The notes beneath the pieces were generated by a model. It saw only the letters and a list, made by a program, of their open reading frames with translations. It had not been told where the DNA came from and made no database searches. Of a DNA stretch of 64,000 bases, positions 53,139-64,000 are shown one piece after another. A program made the translations under genes and the position numbers. The stretch's first letter is position 1; the number at the start of each line of letters is the position of its first letter. Source of the stretch: Lingula anatina (taxonomy: Eukaryota; Brachiopoda; Lingulata; Lingulida; Lingulidae); the NCBI RefSeq assembly GCF_001039355.2, contig NW_019775513.1, forward strand, positions 879,932 to 943,931, written 5' to 3'.

Positions 53139-53822
53139 ACAGAAGTCCCGTAAACCATACTGGTTAGATAATTCTGTGCAGTCATTGACATTCCCAAAAA
53201 ACGCCATAAAGATATTCAAAATGTATATTGTGTTTTATCATTGATATACTCTTTGGTGCGTTATGTATTCATCTGAAGGTTCAGATATTTTACCTCGCCT
53301 GTGATCAAATGGCTATGACCGGGTATAACTTAGTCGCAGTAAAATTTCTAAAATTAATAACCATATTATACGATAGTGGAAACATGTTGGTCGGATAATA
53401 CTTTGATAGTACTTTGAAGATGTATGTCTCAAGGAAGCAAATTGGTCGACACGCACACCACCAGTAGCAAAATCAGAAAATTCAGGGAAAATGTTAGAAC
53501 GTAACGGGATTATTGAAGGTTTAATTAATGTCGCCCATTAGATCATTTATAAATCTGCTTCCTTATAAACTGCTGAGAAATCAATTTATCCATCAGTCAT
53601 GGCTTTAAGCTGATTTCAGTAACAATGATTTGCGTTGCGTGAGTTCGTCTCTTGCAAAGTTTCTTACCGAGGACTTCTCTCTGGTCGATCATTAAGTATT
53701 AGAGTTCAATAAAGGTATGTAGACCGCCCTCAAATAAGCTAGCATAAGACTTCATCTTCAGTCGGAGAGAAGAACAAAAAGAAAGGCATATCATTTTGGT
53801 AGGGGGTGTGCAAGACAAAGGT
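53139..53822. other. Gene D 3' flank and gene F 5' region
   Basis: AATAAA at 53708 could end gene D. A possible donor (aaag/gtatgt at about 53713) and an acceptor (ttcatcttcag, ending 53761) frame a candidate small intron of gene F. The gene F reading frame is open back to that acceptor. Confidence 0.4.
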
Positions 53823-55013
53823 ATGAGTGTGTCAGCTCTCTCTGTCCAGGGGGAACCCCAACCATGTTGCAGAGTCCGTGCTGTTGACCACGTCGATGTG
53901 CCAACAGAAACGAAGAGAGGGACATTTCTGGCTTCTCAGGAAGTCCAAGCAATATGCAAGAAACCTAACGGTTGTAGCAGTTCAATAACTGGGCAAATAT
54001 TGCCCGCAGAGCACCAGCAGCCTACTTCCACAACCGCTTCTTCAAATGAACCTTCAGAGAACCAAGGTCAAACGAAGGGAAAGAACGCCAAGACTGAGAA
54101 GCCAAAGCGCAAACCGCTGGAAGTAAAAACAACAGCACGAAATGAAGCCAAGAGAAGCACCGAAAGGGAAAAGCTGAAATACAAATCAAAGTTTGCTTAC
54201 GAAAGAGAAATTCTACGAGAAATGGAGCTAGAGGACGAAAAGGAAAAGAAGATTAATGCTCCCAAATCAAATATGCCAAAACGCGGCAAGTATGCCACTT
54301 CTATGAATTATGGCCGATTTGTTCGAATTGGGACGAATGTACATACTATTGTTGGGGTAACCATGAAATGGAAGAGTGTTAAGAGTAAGAAACCAAAACT
54401 TAAAAAGGAAGAAACCCAAGAGATCTTGTTAGAACTGCCAAGTACCACAAGGTTTTCTTCAACGCTGTCTCCCACCGCCCAGTACGCTATGTTAAAAGGT
54501 TATGAGGATATCCTAGTTGAAAGATTGGCAAAGCTGAATACGAGCCAAAACGAAGACACCACATCATATCTCAGACAAGAGACTCCTATTCTGCCGGATG
54601 AAAAGGAAATGCAGTTTACACTAGACCCTGAAACCCTAAACTCTGACGATTCTGATTCGGAAATGGAAGATGATGTTTTTGCATTGCCAGACCTTGATGA
54701 AACGAGCGACATTCCAAATGACGCGGATGGGATAGACCCGAAAGGAAGCAATCCTCTTGGACAGACCTTAAACCACGGAAAATTGATTCATTCTAGAAAA
54801 CGGCACCGTCTTCTTTTAACTCATCGCTTTGAGAGAGCGATGGATATTTTGGACAACATCAGATATCTTAACGGACAGGTGGTAACTTCCACGCGATTCC
54901 AAGAAAAGCAAATCGATGATCTGCCAAAAACATTCCAAGCCTGGACTAAAGCATGGCGCCGTGATTTCAAAACTGCCATTTCGTGTTACTATCAACATCT
55001 CTATCAGGAGTGA
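53823..55013 (+). CDS. Gene F: predicted 396-aa charged protein of unknown family
   Basis: Long uninterrupted frame from the ATG at 53823 (MSVSALSVQGEP) to TGA at 55011-55013. The frame is open further back to about 53762, so this may be the last exon of a spliced gene, with more N-terminal residues coded upstream. No signal peptide or membrane segment. Order of features: a Ser/Thr/Gln-rich start; a Lys/Glu-rich helix-prone part (KFAYEREILREMELEDEKEK); an uncharged patch (RFVRIGTNVHTIVGVT); SPTAQYAMLKGYEDILVERL; an acidic stretch (NSDDSDSEMEDD); and a C-terminal helix-rich part (HRFERAMDILDNIRYLNG). I do not recognise the family. It is not a channel. It lies on the same strand as D and is convergent with E. 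Codon use and the absence of stops over 1.2 kb support a real gene, possibly a retrocopy. Confidence 0.75.
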   Translation: MSVSALSVQGEPQPCCRVRAVDHVDVPTETKRGTFLASQEVQAICKKPNGCSSSITGQILPAEHQQPTSTTASSNEPSENQGQTKGKNAKTEKPKRKPLEVKTTARNEAKRSTEREKLKYKSKFAYEREILREMELEDEKEKKINAPKSNMPKRGKYATSMNYGRFVRIGTNVHTIVGVTMKWKSVKSKKPKLKKEETQEILLELPSTTRFSSTLSPTAQYAMLKGYEDILVERLAKLNTSQNEDTTSYLRQETPILPDEKEMQFTLDPETLNSDDSDSEMEDDVFALPDLDETSDIPNDADGIDPKGSNPLGQTLNHGKLIHSRKRHRLLLTHRFERAMDILDNIRYLNGQVVTSTRFQEKQIDDLPKTFQAWTKAWRRDFKTAISCYYQHLYQE

Positions 55014-55865
55014 TGTTTTAAAATAGGTAGAATACCAAGGAAGATATATGTTGACATACCAGGAGCTCATTTGTTTCTGAACCTTTAACGATCACATTCG
55101 TGTTTTGGTTGAACATGTTAAAAAGACTGTAAAAATACAACATAGTAATCAATTTAAACTCAAACATAAGTTGAATTGTAATAAGAGGCAATGCACACTT
55201 TATTTAAGTAGAAATGGAGGATAAAATAGTGTTCAAAAGTAAAAAAAAAAAACCGTGATGTATTTTAATGATATATTTTAATTTGTAACAGTCGACTTGT
55301 ATACGTACATAAATGCCATGTTAAGTGATATTTCATCTACCTCAAGATTCAATTGTATTTATAATAAAAATAAGTAATAAAAGTTAATAACATATACCAT
55401 TGATCGATCCATGGTTAAATTGCCATCTGACATGATTACTTTGTCACAATATTTTCTCTTCTCGGTATATTTCTTATAAATACAAAATGAAAATTGGCAA
55501 TGATCTTGTATTCAAGCTTTGCAGCAATATGTGACGGCATAGTAAAATATGCCACCCAATAAATATATTTACAAATACAAAAATTCTGAGTATTGGGTCA
55601 TTTCAATTAAAATGCTGTAACACCCTTTTTAATGGGACACTTCTAAAAGGTACCCCCTGTATGTTAATCATGATCTATTTAGAATATTCTATCATTATGC
55701 ATTATGAGATCCATTTCTAGGAGGTGTATTAAACACGAACATCGCCCTTATATGCCACTTTCTCATAGTAAAAGTTATTTATTTAACATTACGTGTGTGC
55801 ACACCACTTCTTCACACTTTTTTTTGCATTTTGCTTCATATATTTTACCGCGACTTCACTTGACA
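55014..55865. other. Convergent 3' ends of genes F and E
   Basis: AT-rich 3' UTR sequence of gene F (plus) and gene E (minus). On the minus strand AATAAA lies at 55778-55783, about 85 bp after the gene E stop. No gene was seen. Confidence 0.5.
55363..55368 (+). terminator. Candidate polyadenylation signal of gene F
   Basis: AATAAA 350 bp after the gene F stop; another AATAAA occurs at about 55558. Confidence 0.4.
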
Positions 55866-58800
55866 TTAAGTTTCGGGCATTTCATCCTGATCCCGTGTAT
55901 AAGTAAACCAATAAAACACGTTGATTACAAGAAAAGCAATTGGAAACAAACATCGGCAGATTTGATCGATCCTGCTTGCGCTATTAACCCCGGGGGCAGT
56001 GGCCTGCGTGCTTATCTGCGTGAATTTCTTGTAAGCACCACTGCCCTTAAGGCAGTACATTAAATATGTCCAACAGGATTTTCTCTTTTTGTCCCCTTCA
56101 TTTTTATTCTCTTCGACATCGATGCCCTCGGAGAAATGAACGCCATTTGTCTTACTGTTTTCCACATCTCCGTTGCTGCAGCGTTCTTCTGTAATTGTCT
56201 CCGGCAGTTGGCGGCGTCCAACGGTGTAACAAACGGTAGAACGCTGAAGGGGAAATAACGACACTTACTTTAAAGTCTTAAAATATGTAGGATATACACA
56301 AACTGTGTTTCAATGTAAATATATAAAAGAATGGCAAATTATCGATCTTACAAACACTCAAACACTTTTCTATACTAAAATATTTTTCTATACCTCTCGA
56401 CCTCGTAGTTATGCCGTATATGCTTCGGCGAATTTTTGAATTAGGTACAAAATCACCCACAATAGCCAAACATCATTCTAATAGCATGCATCAACTCTCT
56501 CTGTTTAAAAATCAAACAAACAAGCAAACAAAAAATCCGTTAATCACCTTATCTCCTCGCCTCTTAAGCAACGGCGTCTCCTGTTGGCTTTCTGGTTCAA
56601 GTTCGTCGTCGGAGTCTGGTGCCACGTTCATCACCTCCCCTGTCCCGTGCTTGGTGAAAAAATGGACGGTGGCGAACTGAATGATGGTGGCCAAGACGAA
56701 CGAAAAGCACATCCCAATAAACCAGTCCAATGCCGTGGAATAGGAGACGCGTGGCAGATCAGTACGGGTGTCAATACTGAGGAACGCCATTGTCAGAACA
56801 GTGGTGACACCTAGAACCAATATAACAACGGGATATTATTAACGTCAACAACTTTAAATTACGACTTCTATCACTGCTTGTTAATTCTTGTTCGAAAATT
56901 TACTACTTGCACTATGCTGTCTCGTGTTTATTTGCATAGTCTAGAAAATAGGGGATTTGCGATTCCTGAATCGGAATAAAGCAATTGTTAACGAAATATC
57001 AAGCATAAATATAAAGTCATCTGACATTATTATTTTGAATGAGCGAAGAAACCATAAGATAAACAATGCATACTAAAATAAGAAAACAGCTTGCATTCTG
57101 TGCTTCCCATTGCCATTTTTGTAAGTTTGAAAATAAAAATACGATTACGCTCAACAATATGGCTATACAGTATAACACCAGCATGTTTTTGGAAGTTATT
57201 TTTCAAATGGTTGGTTTTAACCGAACCTCCCTTGATACATATTGAAATTTATGTTTTACCTAAAGCAATCCTGTCTGCTGTCGCCTCTCTGTTGATCCAG
57301 AAGCCGACCCAGGAAATAATGACCAACATCATCACCGGGATGTAGACATTGATCAGGAAGTAACCCATGTGACGGCGCAGTTCAAAGTTCACTACCAGGA
57401 AGCTAAAATTACCTGTCGGACAATAATGAGATTTGCAGATTATATATAATTTCACCATCGTGAGTATGATAATTTGCACAATCTAATCAAGTGTTCTTTA
57501 AAGAAATGAAAGGTAATTATTACTTTATTTCTTACGAGACCCACAAAAATTATCAGAAGTCTTATTGTGAGTGGTTTCTGTGAAGAAATTTGGAATGATG
57601 CCGTCCATGTTACGTATGGGAGTGCTGTGCGTAATAGTCTGTAATACCTCTATTTGGAAACTGTTCGGTTATGGAATATGACGGAGTAGCAACCAGTTGA
57701 AACTGTGACATTTGGAGGTCGGCTTCCCTGCCCACTGCGTCCCCCATCCAGAAATATTCCACATCACTGTCAGAATAACCGTCTAGACATTGGGATAAGA
57801 AAAGAGACTTTTATGCTTCAATTAATACAAAGCAATGTGGATCTTAAGGGGAATGTTGAGCGTTTACGACGTGAGGGGATGCGTTAAATGTTAGATGGGG
57901 TAAAGTCCAAAAATAAAAAGAATCAGATATCTGTACGCACTGTACGCACACCATGGTACCATCACGTCAAACAAATATTCAAAAGCTGAATGAGATTTTG
58001 ACTCCTAAATCAGTTACATTTATTCATAAATTGAACCCCGTTTCATTATGTAACACAATTTAGCCTTGATCTTAACAGTTTCATCTCATCTCTGAACGTC
58101 CATCATGAGGGCTGCCTCGATATATTAGCGTTGTTTACACACTGTATCCAGGCAGGAGGTCTTTGTTTTGCCGGCTACCGAATACCTTCTGTGCCTTGTT
58201 ATACTTTGTCCTATGGACTCCTCTTACCATGTACTGTTACAGAACACGCTATTTAGCCTGATTGAATACGTCTGGTTTACCCCGTATAACCCGATGGTCA
58301 AATATCAGGATTGACAGCATAGCACACATGGCAACTTGTTCTTTCATATACAGTTTGGATATAGCTAGATTTTTTTGTTCATGTTCAGATGCAAAAAGAC
58401 GCTTTAATGTACACTTCTAGATATGATATTACTGATTACATTATTAATTTTACCCGCTGTTATGTTTCTAAATAGAAGAAGAAAACATTATTATATACAT
58501 GATACGAATATCATTGATTCCCTTATCCCCCTAATTCATTCCCCTATTTCTTCCCGAAAGGGCAAAGACACGTTGTGGTACACTAAGGCAAGTTCCCAGT
58601 CCTGCAATATACTACCAATTTAACATTTGTTTTGCTTGTATGTTCAGTTGTACACTTTGATGAACATTCCCCTCGATGGCAAAGCCGTTTAATATATTTA
58701 AAGTCGTGTCATTAGCAGTAAGAGGGCAATCCATAGATTGGCTTTACCAAACTTTGGACAGAAAATATACTTACAACTGCCCACTTTCAGCGGACATATC

Positions 58801-61800
58801 TGTTTGTCCATAGGGTATTTTTGTAACTGCATCGGACAGCTGGCCTTAATGGTCAGCCTGAAATTACATAGAGATAAAATGACCAATGGCCAGTCGTCGT
58901 TTTATTTCTCAATAACTTGGAATCAAAAAGAAATCACCAGAGGGGGATATTACCATGTGTTATTCTATGACCGGTAACATTTACCAAACCACCGTGGAGG
59001 AAAAATATCTTGGGCTGGTTCAGGCTGAAATGGCACATGTGCATTTTGTACTAAGAGAACATATGTTTGTCTGGAAGCAGTACACGGAAAACCAGAGTAC
59101 CAAATCGAATCGGTCACTGGCCATTCTGGGAGGTAAATCGAAAGAAAACAGGAACGCTCATGAAATATTTTATGGGACACATGTACGCAGTTCAGTTTGA
59201 GTAAGTGAGTGAGTGAGTGCTCCGAATTTCATCTATTCCATAGCAACAGCAATATATATAATGATGAAAATCTAAAAAAGCACATATAAGTATATCTATA
59301 TAGCCATAAGAATAAAACAAAAGTACCGTTGTCCAATCACAATATGATAATGTCACACTCTAAAATAAAACACTTACAGGACAGCATCAGATATATAAGC
59401 CTACCATTGCCAAGGGGGGGGGGGAAAGAAAGACGAAGTGGCGGACGCAGACAGATAGGGCGGCGGGTGTACGAATGAGGGCGTAGACAGACAGACAGAC
59501 GGAAAATTGTGACGGATAAACATATATGACGGACAGACAGGCAGACGGACAAGCAAAAGGACCGACGAACCAAAGGCAGAGAGACAGACAGGCCAGGCGA
59601 ACAAACGGACAGACATACATACAGACAAGCAGACAAGCAGATGGGCAACAAAACTAACCTCATGGAATAATAAATAGAACCGTCCCTGCTTATCCTCAGG
59701 AACTTATTGGGTGTTGTTATGGTGTGAAGATAGGAGGCTTTGCCGTTGTAGAAGTAGGTGTCAGGTCTCCATATCTTGTCCAGCATAATGTTGTTGATGG
59801 TCAGTGTATTGAGGGATTTGGGTCCGTCAAACCCCAGTCGCTTGTCCACCCATCTTTGGCGGAAGTAACAGTCCATGCTGTATACCTGAAAATTCGCCAT
59901 ATTTGAGAGTACTTCATGCCACACACACTGTAAGTGGAAAAAGGATTGGGGGGGGGTTCAAAACAAAATTATGTATTTATCAAGAATCTTTTTCTAAAAT
60001 ACCAAAACGGGACAAAGAGCTTCGCAAAAGCGTTTACTTGACTCTCTTTTAGAAAAAAAAAACATTTCTGGAGAGGGGAAGGGGTTTGATTAAAAAAAAA
60101 TATTTCCCCAGATTTGGAAACCTGTACAATTACAGACATATAGGAAAAGATTACTCCTTTGCTCTGCAATCAAAATTATTTCTTTTACATCGTTAGCACC
60201 TTAACACTTAAACATTTCCTTGTAGATGTGTTTTGCCACCTTATTTTCTCTTCAAAATTACTACAGATGCATCATACACACTCACCCACAGTCTATCAAC
60301 ACTTCGGTAATTGTCATATTCCCTTTACATCTCCAACCCAATCGTTTGTAGAGCCAAAGGCGAAAAAGTCATTATTATCAAGATTTATGTGTTTTGTAAT
60401 TTTTGTTGGGAGTTTACGACAAATAAAAATGTACACTATGCTGTGAAATTGCCTTTTGCTCGTGCGCTGAGACAGACATGTGTTACGTGTATCACAAGAT
60501 CCCATCACTTCAGGTTGATTTTCACAGGATAAAAAAAGTTCATCGGCTGATTTTGTCTTAATAAGGCCGTGATTTGCGCCACATGGCAGCCAATTTAAAA
60601 CAACCCGGTATCGATTCTTGGTGTGAAATCACGGGGAAAATCAGGAAACGTTAAAGACGATCCTCCGCAAACAGACATCGATATCAGGAACTACGCTGAA
60701 GGTATTCATCAACGTGTTATTTTCGATTTCCATAATTAAGGTATTCGATTCAAATCTTTTTCGCACTGTTGTCAGCTTACATTACACACCTAAATGGATT
60801 TTTCTAGGAAATAAAGCAGTGCCTGCGGGCCTATCGCTGTCTGTCTATAGTCTGGGGTAAGCGCATTAAAAGGTGGGGTTATTGAAGAAACATGACTGTT
60901 GTAGACAGCGCCCGCTATCATTTTACACAGTTCCCGAGAAGAAGAACAGCCTTATTAAGATTTAAAACACTCATTTGCCTACTAAATATTGGTTCAATAA
61001 AGCCACCGTGAAAAGAAAGAAATGACAATGCATGTATGCTGTACTCACCATGTCTTTTTCTGATATCGGCCCCATGCTTCGGACGAAGATGTTGATGTTC
61101 ACAGTGAGAGGGGGTCCTGGAGAGACAAATAAATGTGTATGGGTCATCTTCTCGGTTCAAAATATTTTTTCATAACAAACGTTTAAAGGGATAATAACTC
61201 TTCGTATGAGATCTATATTTCACAATAAAAACATTGTGAACAACTCATAGAAATATAGTATATAGGCCTACTGTTGTACAAGAAAAAGGGCAGTTATAGC
61301 TATTATTCTGATATCTGAGCTTGTCTTTAGACCACGTGATCTCCATTGATGGCTATACTCTTAAGGGATTATAACAAAAAACCAGGGACTAACTTTGAAT
61401 GTAAAAATAGATTCATTAACCATTGATAAGTACGGGAAAATTGTTGTTTACTCCAGGAAAATTGGCCAAAACGAAGAGTTATTATCCCTTTAATTCTAAT
61501 GGGTCAGTAAAGGGCTAATTTGCTGATGAATGCTATATAACTTGTCGGCCACGTGTAACATATCGCATCGCCCATTTTTTTCGTCAAATTGACAAAGTGA
61601 TTCGACAGATGAAAAGGTTTTATTTCATAGAAGTTGTAATGAAGATCGGTGGTGTGGCGAGTATTTGACCTTTATTCTCTGTATGTGTGATCTTTGTGTC
61701 GATACGTTAATTTTCAAACCACAGGGCACCGTATTCAAAGTATTTATCCCCGCATGTTTTGAGGTCTGCAGTAATTAAAAGATTGCAACGCCCCGCGGAG

Positions 61801-62472
61801 ATAAAAAACCTGAAGTTCGGGGGGAAAAAGCAACCCGCACCTATAAAAATTATCGACCAAATGAAAAGCTGACCGATTCCATTATCTTATATGTTATTTG
61901 CTGGCTGCTGAAGTTACCTTCAATTTGCGTTTTATTGATATAGGAATTACTATCCTACCCAGAGGTCCCGTTAACCACACAATTCCATTGACAAGGCTCA
62001 TCAGAAGTTCTTGTCCATAACAAAAATAGGTGAAGAAAAGGTCACCGAAGGTGTTTTGACCTTTGAAGACAAAGGCGTTGAGTTTTAATCATCCCTAAAC
62101 ACACATGCTGTTTGAAAAGACCAGGTGTCAAAACTGATTTTTTTTGCAAGGCAGCAAAGCTTCAAATCTTATGAAGTCAAAGTCAAGTGCCTTGGATTTC
62201 AGTCCTTCATTAAATTTATATTAGTGTACGCAATTTAACGAAATTTTATTAGAATAAATCGCATACGACACAAACCTCCGAACCCGGGGCGCAGGCTCTT
62301 GTCATATCCGTCTAACAAAGAGTCCAAGATCTTCGTGGTGTTCCGTCCCAATTCGGACACGTAATCATCGGAATTCGTCTGGTTGGTAATGTCATATGTT
62401 CTATTGGCGGCCCTCACAGACCGGAGGAGAATGTAGTGTTCTTCATTGAAAGATGCGGTCACAATTGCAATT
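55866..62472 (-). CDS. Gene E: GABA-A receptor alpha-class subunit, GRD-like, Asp at pore -1' (first exon missing)
   Basis: Eight exons in transcript order: 62276-62472, 61049-61116, 59659-59885, 58775-58857, 57648-57782, 57260-57412, 56548-56810, 55866-56243, giving 500 codons before the stop region plus an unfound 5' exon. Exon 2 opens with IAIVTA, the likely end of a signal peptide, and needs two bases from exon 1 as in A, B and D. The N-terminal extension is long, with NRT, NQT and NTT glycosylation sequons. Then come [26 protein letters not shown], loop D YFRQRW, a Cys-loop [16 protein letters not shown]1, and M2 entered by [10 protein letters not shown]: Asp at -1', Ala at 2'. M3 ends [10 protein letters not shown]; the loop is acidic (DSDDELEPE); M4 follows [15 protein letters not shown]. 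It is predicted to be a channel subunit, closest to gene D; the two share the ADR motif and are probably sister copies. Confidence 0.88.
59485..59640. repeat. Degenerate GACA/CAGA tetranucleotide tract
   Basis: About 155 bp of imperfect acag/gaca repeats in the intron after gene E exon 4. The minus-strand open frame across it (CLSVCLSVC-type) is only the translated repeat. Confidence 0.9.
60567..60634. repeat. 9-bp perfect stem with 50-nt loop
   Basis: CCGTGATTT and AAATCACGG close a 68-nt segment in a gene E intron, about the size of a tRNA. No good A box or anticodon arm was found, so it is not called a tRNA. Confidence 0.35.
61183..61493. mobile_element. MITE-like element with 23-bp terminal inverted repeats and TTAA flanks
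   Basis: TTAAAGGGATAATAACTC...CGT at 61183-61205 is perfectly inverted at 61471-61493. The element is about 311 bp, has no coding capacity and lies in gene E intron 2. Both ends read TTAA outside AGGG, which fits a TTAA target-site duplication as made by piggyBac-type transposases; the family is inferred only. Confidence 0.75.
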
Positions 62473-62599
62473 CTGAATGAGAAAAAGTAGATAGGTCAGA
62501 TCATATGCATACTTGAATGCTCTTCCCCTACCTCTTTCCTAAAGTGATAAAGGCTGTTTTAAGATCTAGCTCGAGCGCACACGCACGCAAACACACACT

Positions 62600-62633
<34 letters not shown>

Positions 62634-64000
62634 TACATTTTCGCACCTATTATTTCTCAAGTACATTTGAAAGTGACTGAAAAGTACAAGGGTACTATAG
62701 GTACAAATTTACCCATGCACAGAAAACGTACTCCTAATATGCCTGGCACATGTAACTCACGGCCATCAAGGAAAATGTATGATCACTTTGGTTACCCACG
62801 TGTGTGACTGCAACCAAATCCACCCGCTTAAGCCTTAGATATGTTGTGGTGTGTTATTTAACGCAAAATTGGCAAATTTATTAAAAGATATCCAACTGTG
62901 TAAAATGACATATTTCATTCATCTTTGTTCGATCCTAATATTCGGTATGCAAAATTGAAAAAGATATGGAAATCAATAATCTATGTCTACCTGCTTACTG
63001 GATAAAAATGGGGGTTAATGACCGTTTAAATCACGACCCCGGTCACTTTCATATACCTACTTATCAATAATAATAAGTTATGGAATATTACACCACGTGT
63101 TATTTTCTCTTTGATGTAATTCATGTATTCGACTAAAGTGTTGACATGCTTTACCATGAAACCAAGAATTATCAAACACCCAAAAGAAAAAGAAACATTA
63201 GAAAAAAGACGGCGCTAAGTGCAAAGTATTTATTGTCAGAAGAGTTATCCAGGGGGGTCAGATCCCAGTGTGGTGTTGCAATGGAATGCACACAACCCAT
63301 TAATAAAGCAAGTTCTTCAATCCTTTCTCTGCTTCCACTTGCAATTTAAACCAGGTAAGTACTGGAGATTACCATAGCCACTCACTGGGTCACGTACCGA
63401 ACAGAGAAAACGGAAGAAAATACGCATTAGTGATTATACTTTCGACTTTTGCTGGCAGAAAGTGGCTTGGTGCTACTTCTACGTGACTGCTTTGCGTCCA
63501 CGGAGATGCCGGGGAATTAATAGTTTATCCACAAAACGAAGCCTACATCGAGTGGGAGTGAAGTGCCCACTTAGGATTAGTGAATGCCGCACAGCCCTTG
63601 GTCATTGTAGAACACATCAGGTGTGACAGCCCTCTGAATGCGCCCTGAATGGCACTCTTCTGAAGATTTGTGGCAACCGTTCTCTCAATAATACACCATG
63701 TCAGGTGCAAGTGTGATTCGGTTCAAGTGGCCGCTAACAATATGGTTGACTTTCCCTTACTGGAAGACCACGGGTTCCTACCTGTTTAATTTTCTTATTT
63801 TGTTTTTGTTTGGTGACGTAACTGACACTGAAACTCATTGATGCGCGGACTGGTTATATGAGCTAGGTTTGTGTTAGATTTTTACAGCTGAGATTGTTTG
63901 CCTTTAGTGCAGGGGTTTTATTTCCACTTGACGTGACACCAAAATAACAGAAGCCTTAACGAAGTAATATCCAGTCGATAAATTAACTTTGTTGTGTGTT
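62473..64000. other. Right edge: presumed gene E intron 1 and 5' region
   Basis: The first coding exon of gene E should lie here or beyond the edge on the minus strand. Candidate ATG-donor pairs near 62650, 63120 and 63400 were tested: they give a wrong phase, an early stop or a weak signal peptide. Nothing else was recognised. Confidence 0.4.
62590..62630. repeat. (CA)n microsatellite
   Basis: About 18 CA units just 5' of gene E exon 2, in the presumed intron 1. Confidence 0.95.

Noticed and set aside
53796-53822. Start of gene F nine codons earlier
   Set aside because: That start is TTG, not used as a normal animal start. The first ATG in frame is at 53823, although the frame is open upstream and may belong to an exon.
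59387-59628. Cys/Ser/Val-rich open frames
   Set aside because: They are translations of the GACA/CAGA repeat in a gene E intron, not genes.
60567-60634. tRNA gene
   Set aside because: Only an acceptor-like 9-bp stem is present; no A box, anticodon arm or good T arm.
63403-63440. Candidate gene E exon 1 (MRIFFRFLCS before gtacgt)
   Set aside because: It ends in phase 0, which puts exon 2 out of frame and yields an early stop.

Overview
The window is animal nuclear DNA: AT-rich, intron-rich, with GT-AG introns, microsatellites and no bacterial-style operons. The receptor proteins look invertebrate, most like lophotrochozoan (for example mollusc) or arthropod GABA-A receptor subunits. I favour a lophotrochozoan, probably a mollusc, but the species cannot be fixed from the sequence alone. 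All gene models below were built by hand from splice sites, reading phases and family knowledge. No search was run.

The core is a cluster of four Cys-loop GABA-A-type receptor subunit genes. Gene A (minus, 6793-23181) is a complete beta-class subunit of the LCCH3/GABRB type, 483 aa. Gene B (plus, 27300-44470) is an alpha-class subunit lying head-to-head with A across about 4.1 kb. Its ligand-binding exons and first membrane exon (exons 2-7) are present twice in tandem, as two units of about 7.2 kb; either copy gives the same 466-aa protein. Gene D (plus, 46312-53138) is a second alpha/GRD-like subunit, 485 aa. Gene E (minus, 55866-62472, first exon not found) is a third alpha/GRD-like subunit. 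All four share one intron plan, with the same phases at every assigned intron, so they descend from a single ancestral gene.

A predicted 396-aa protein without a recognisable family (gene F, 53823-55013, plus) sits between D and E and is convergent with E. At the left edge, a minus-strand gene of unknown family enters the window with two coding exons (1062-1937).

Likely joint function: A supplies the beta (principal) side of a GABA site, and B, D and E supply alpha-type partners. D and E have Asp instead of Ala at the -1' position of the pore, next to the conserved Arg. With a neighbouring LCCH3-type subunit, this recalls the fly GRD/LCCH3 GABA-gated cation channel, so the cluster may encode both anion and cation GABA channels. 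Non-coding features include the tandem duplication with an N and poly-C at its joint, a 260-bp imperfect palindrome between A and B, a TTAA-flanked MITE-like element, a tRNA-Ser-like sequence and several microsatellites placed directly beside splice donors.
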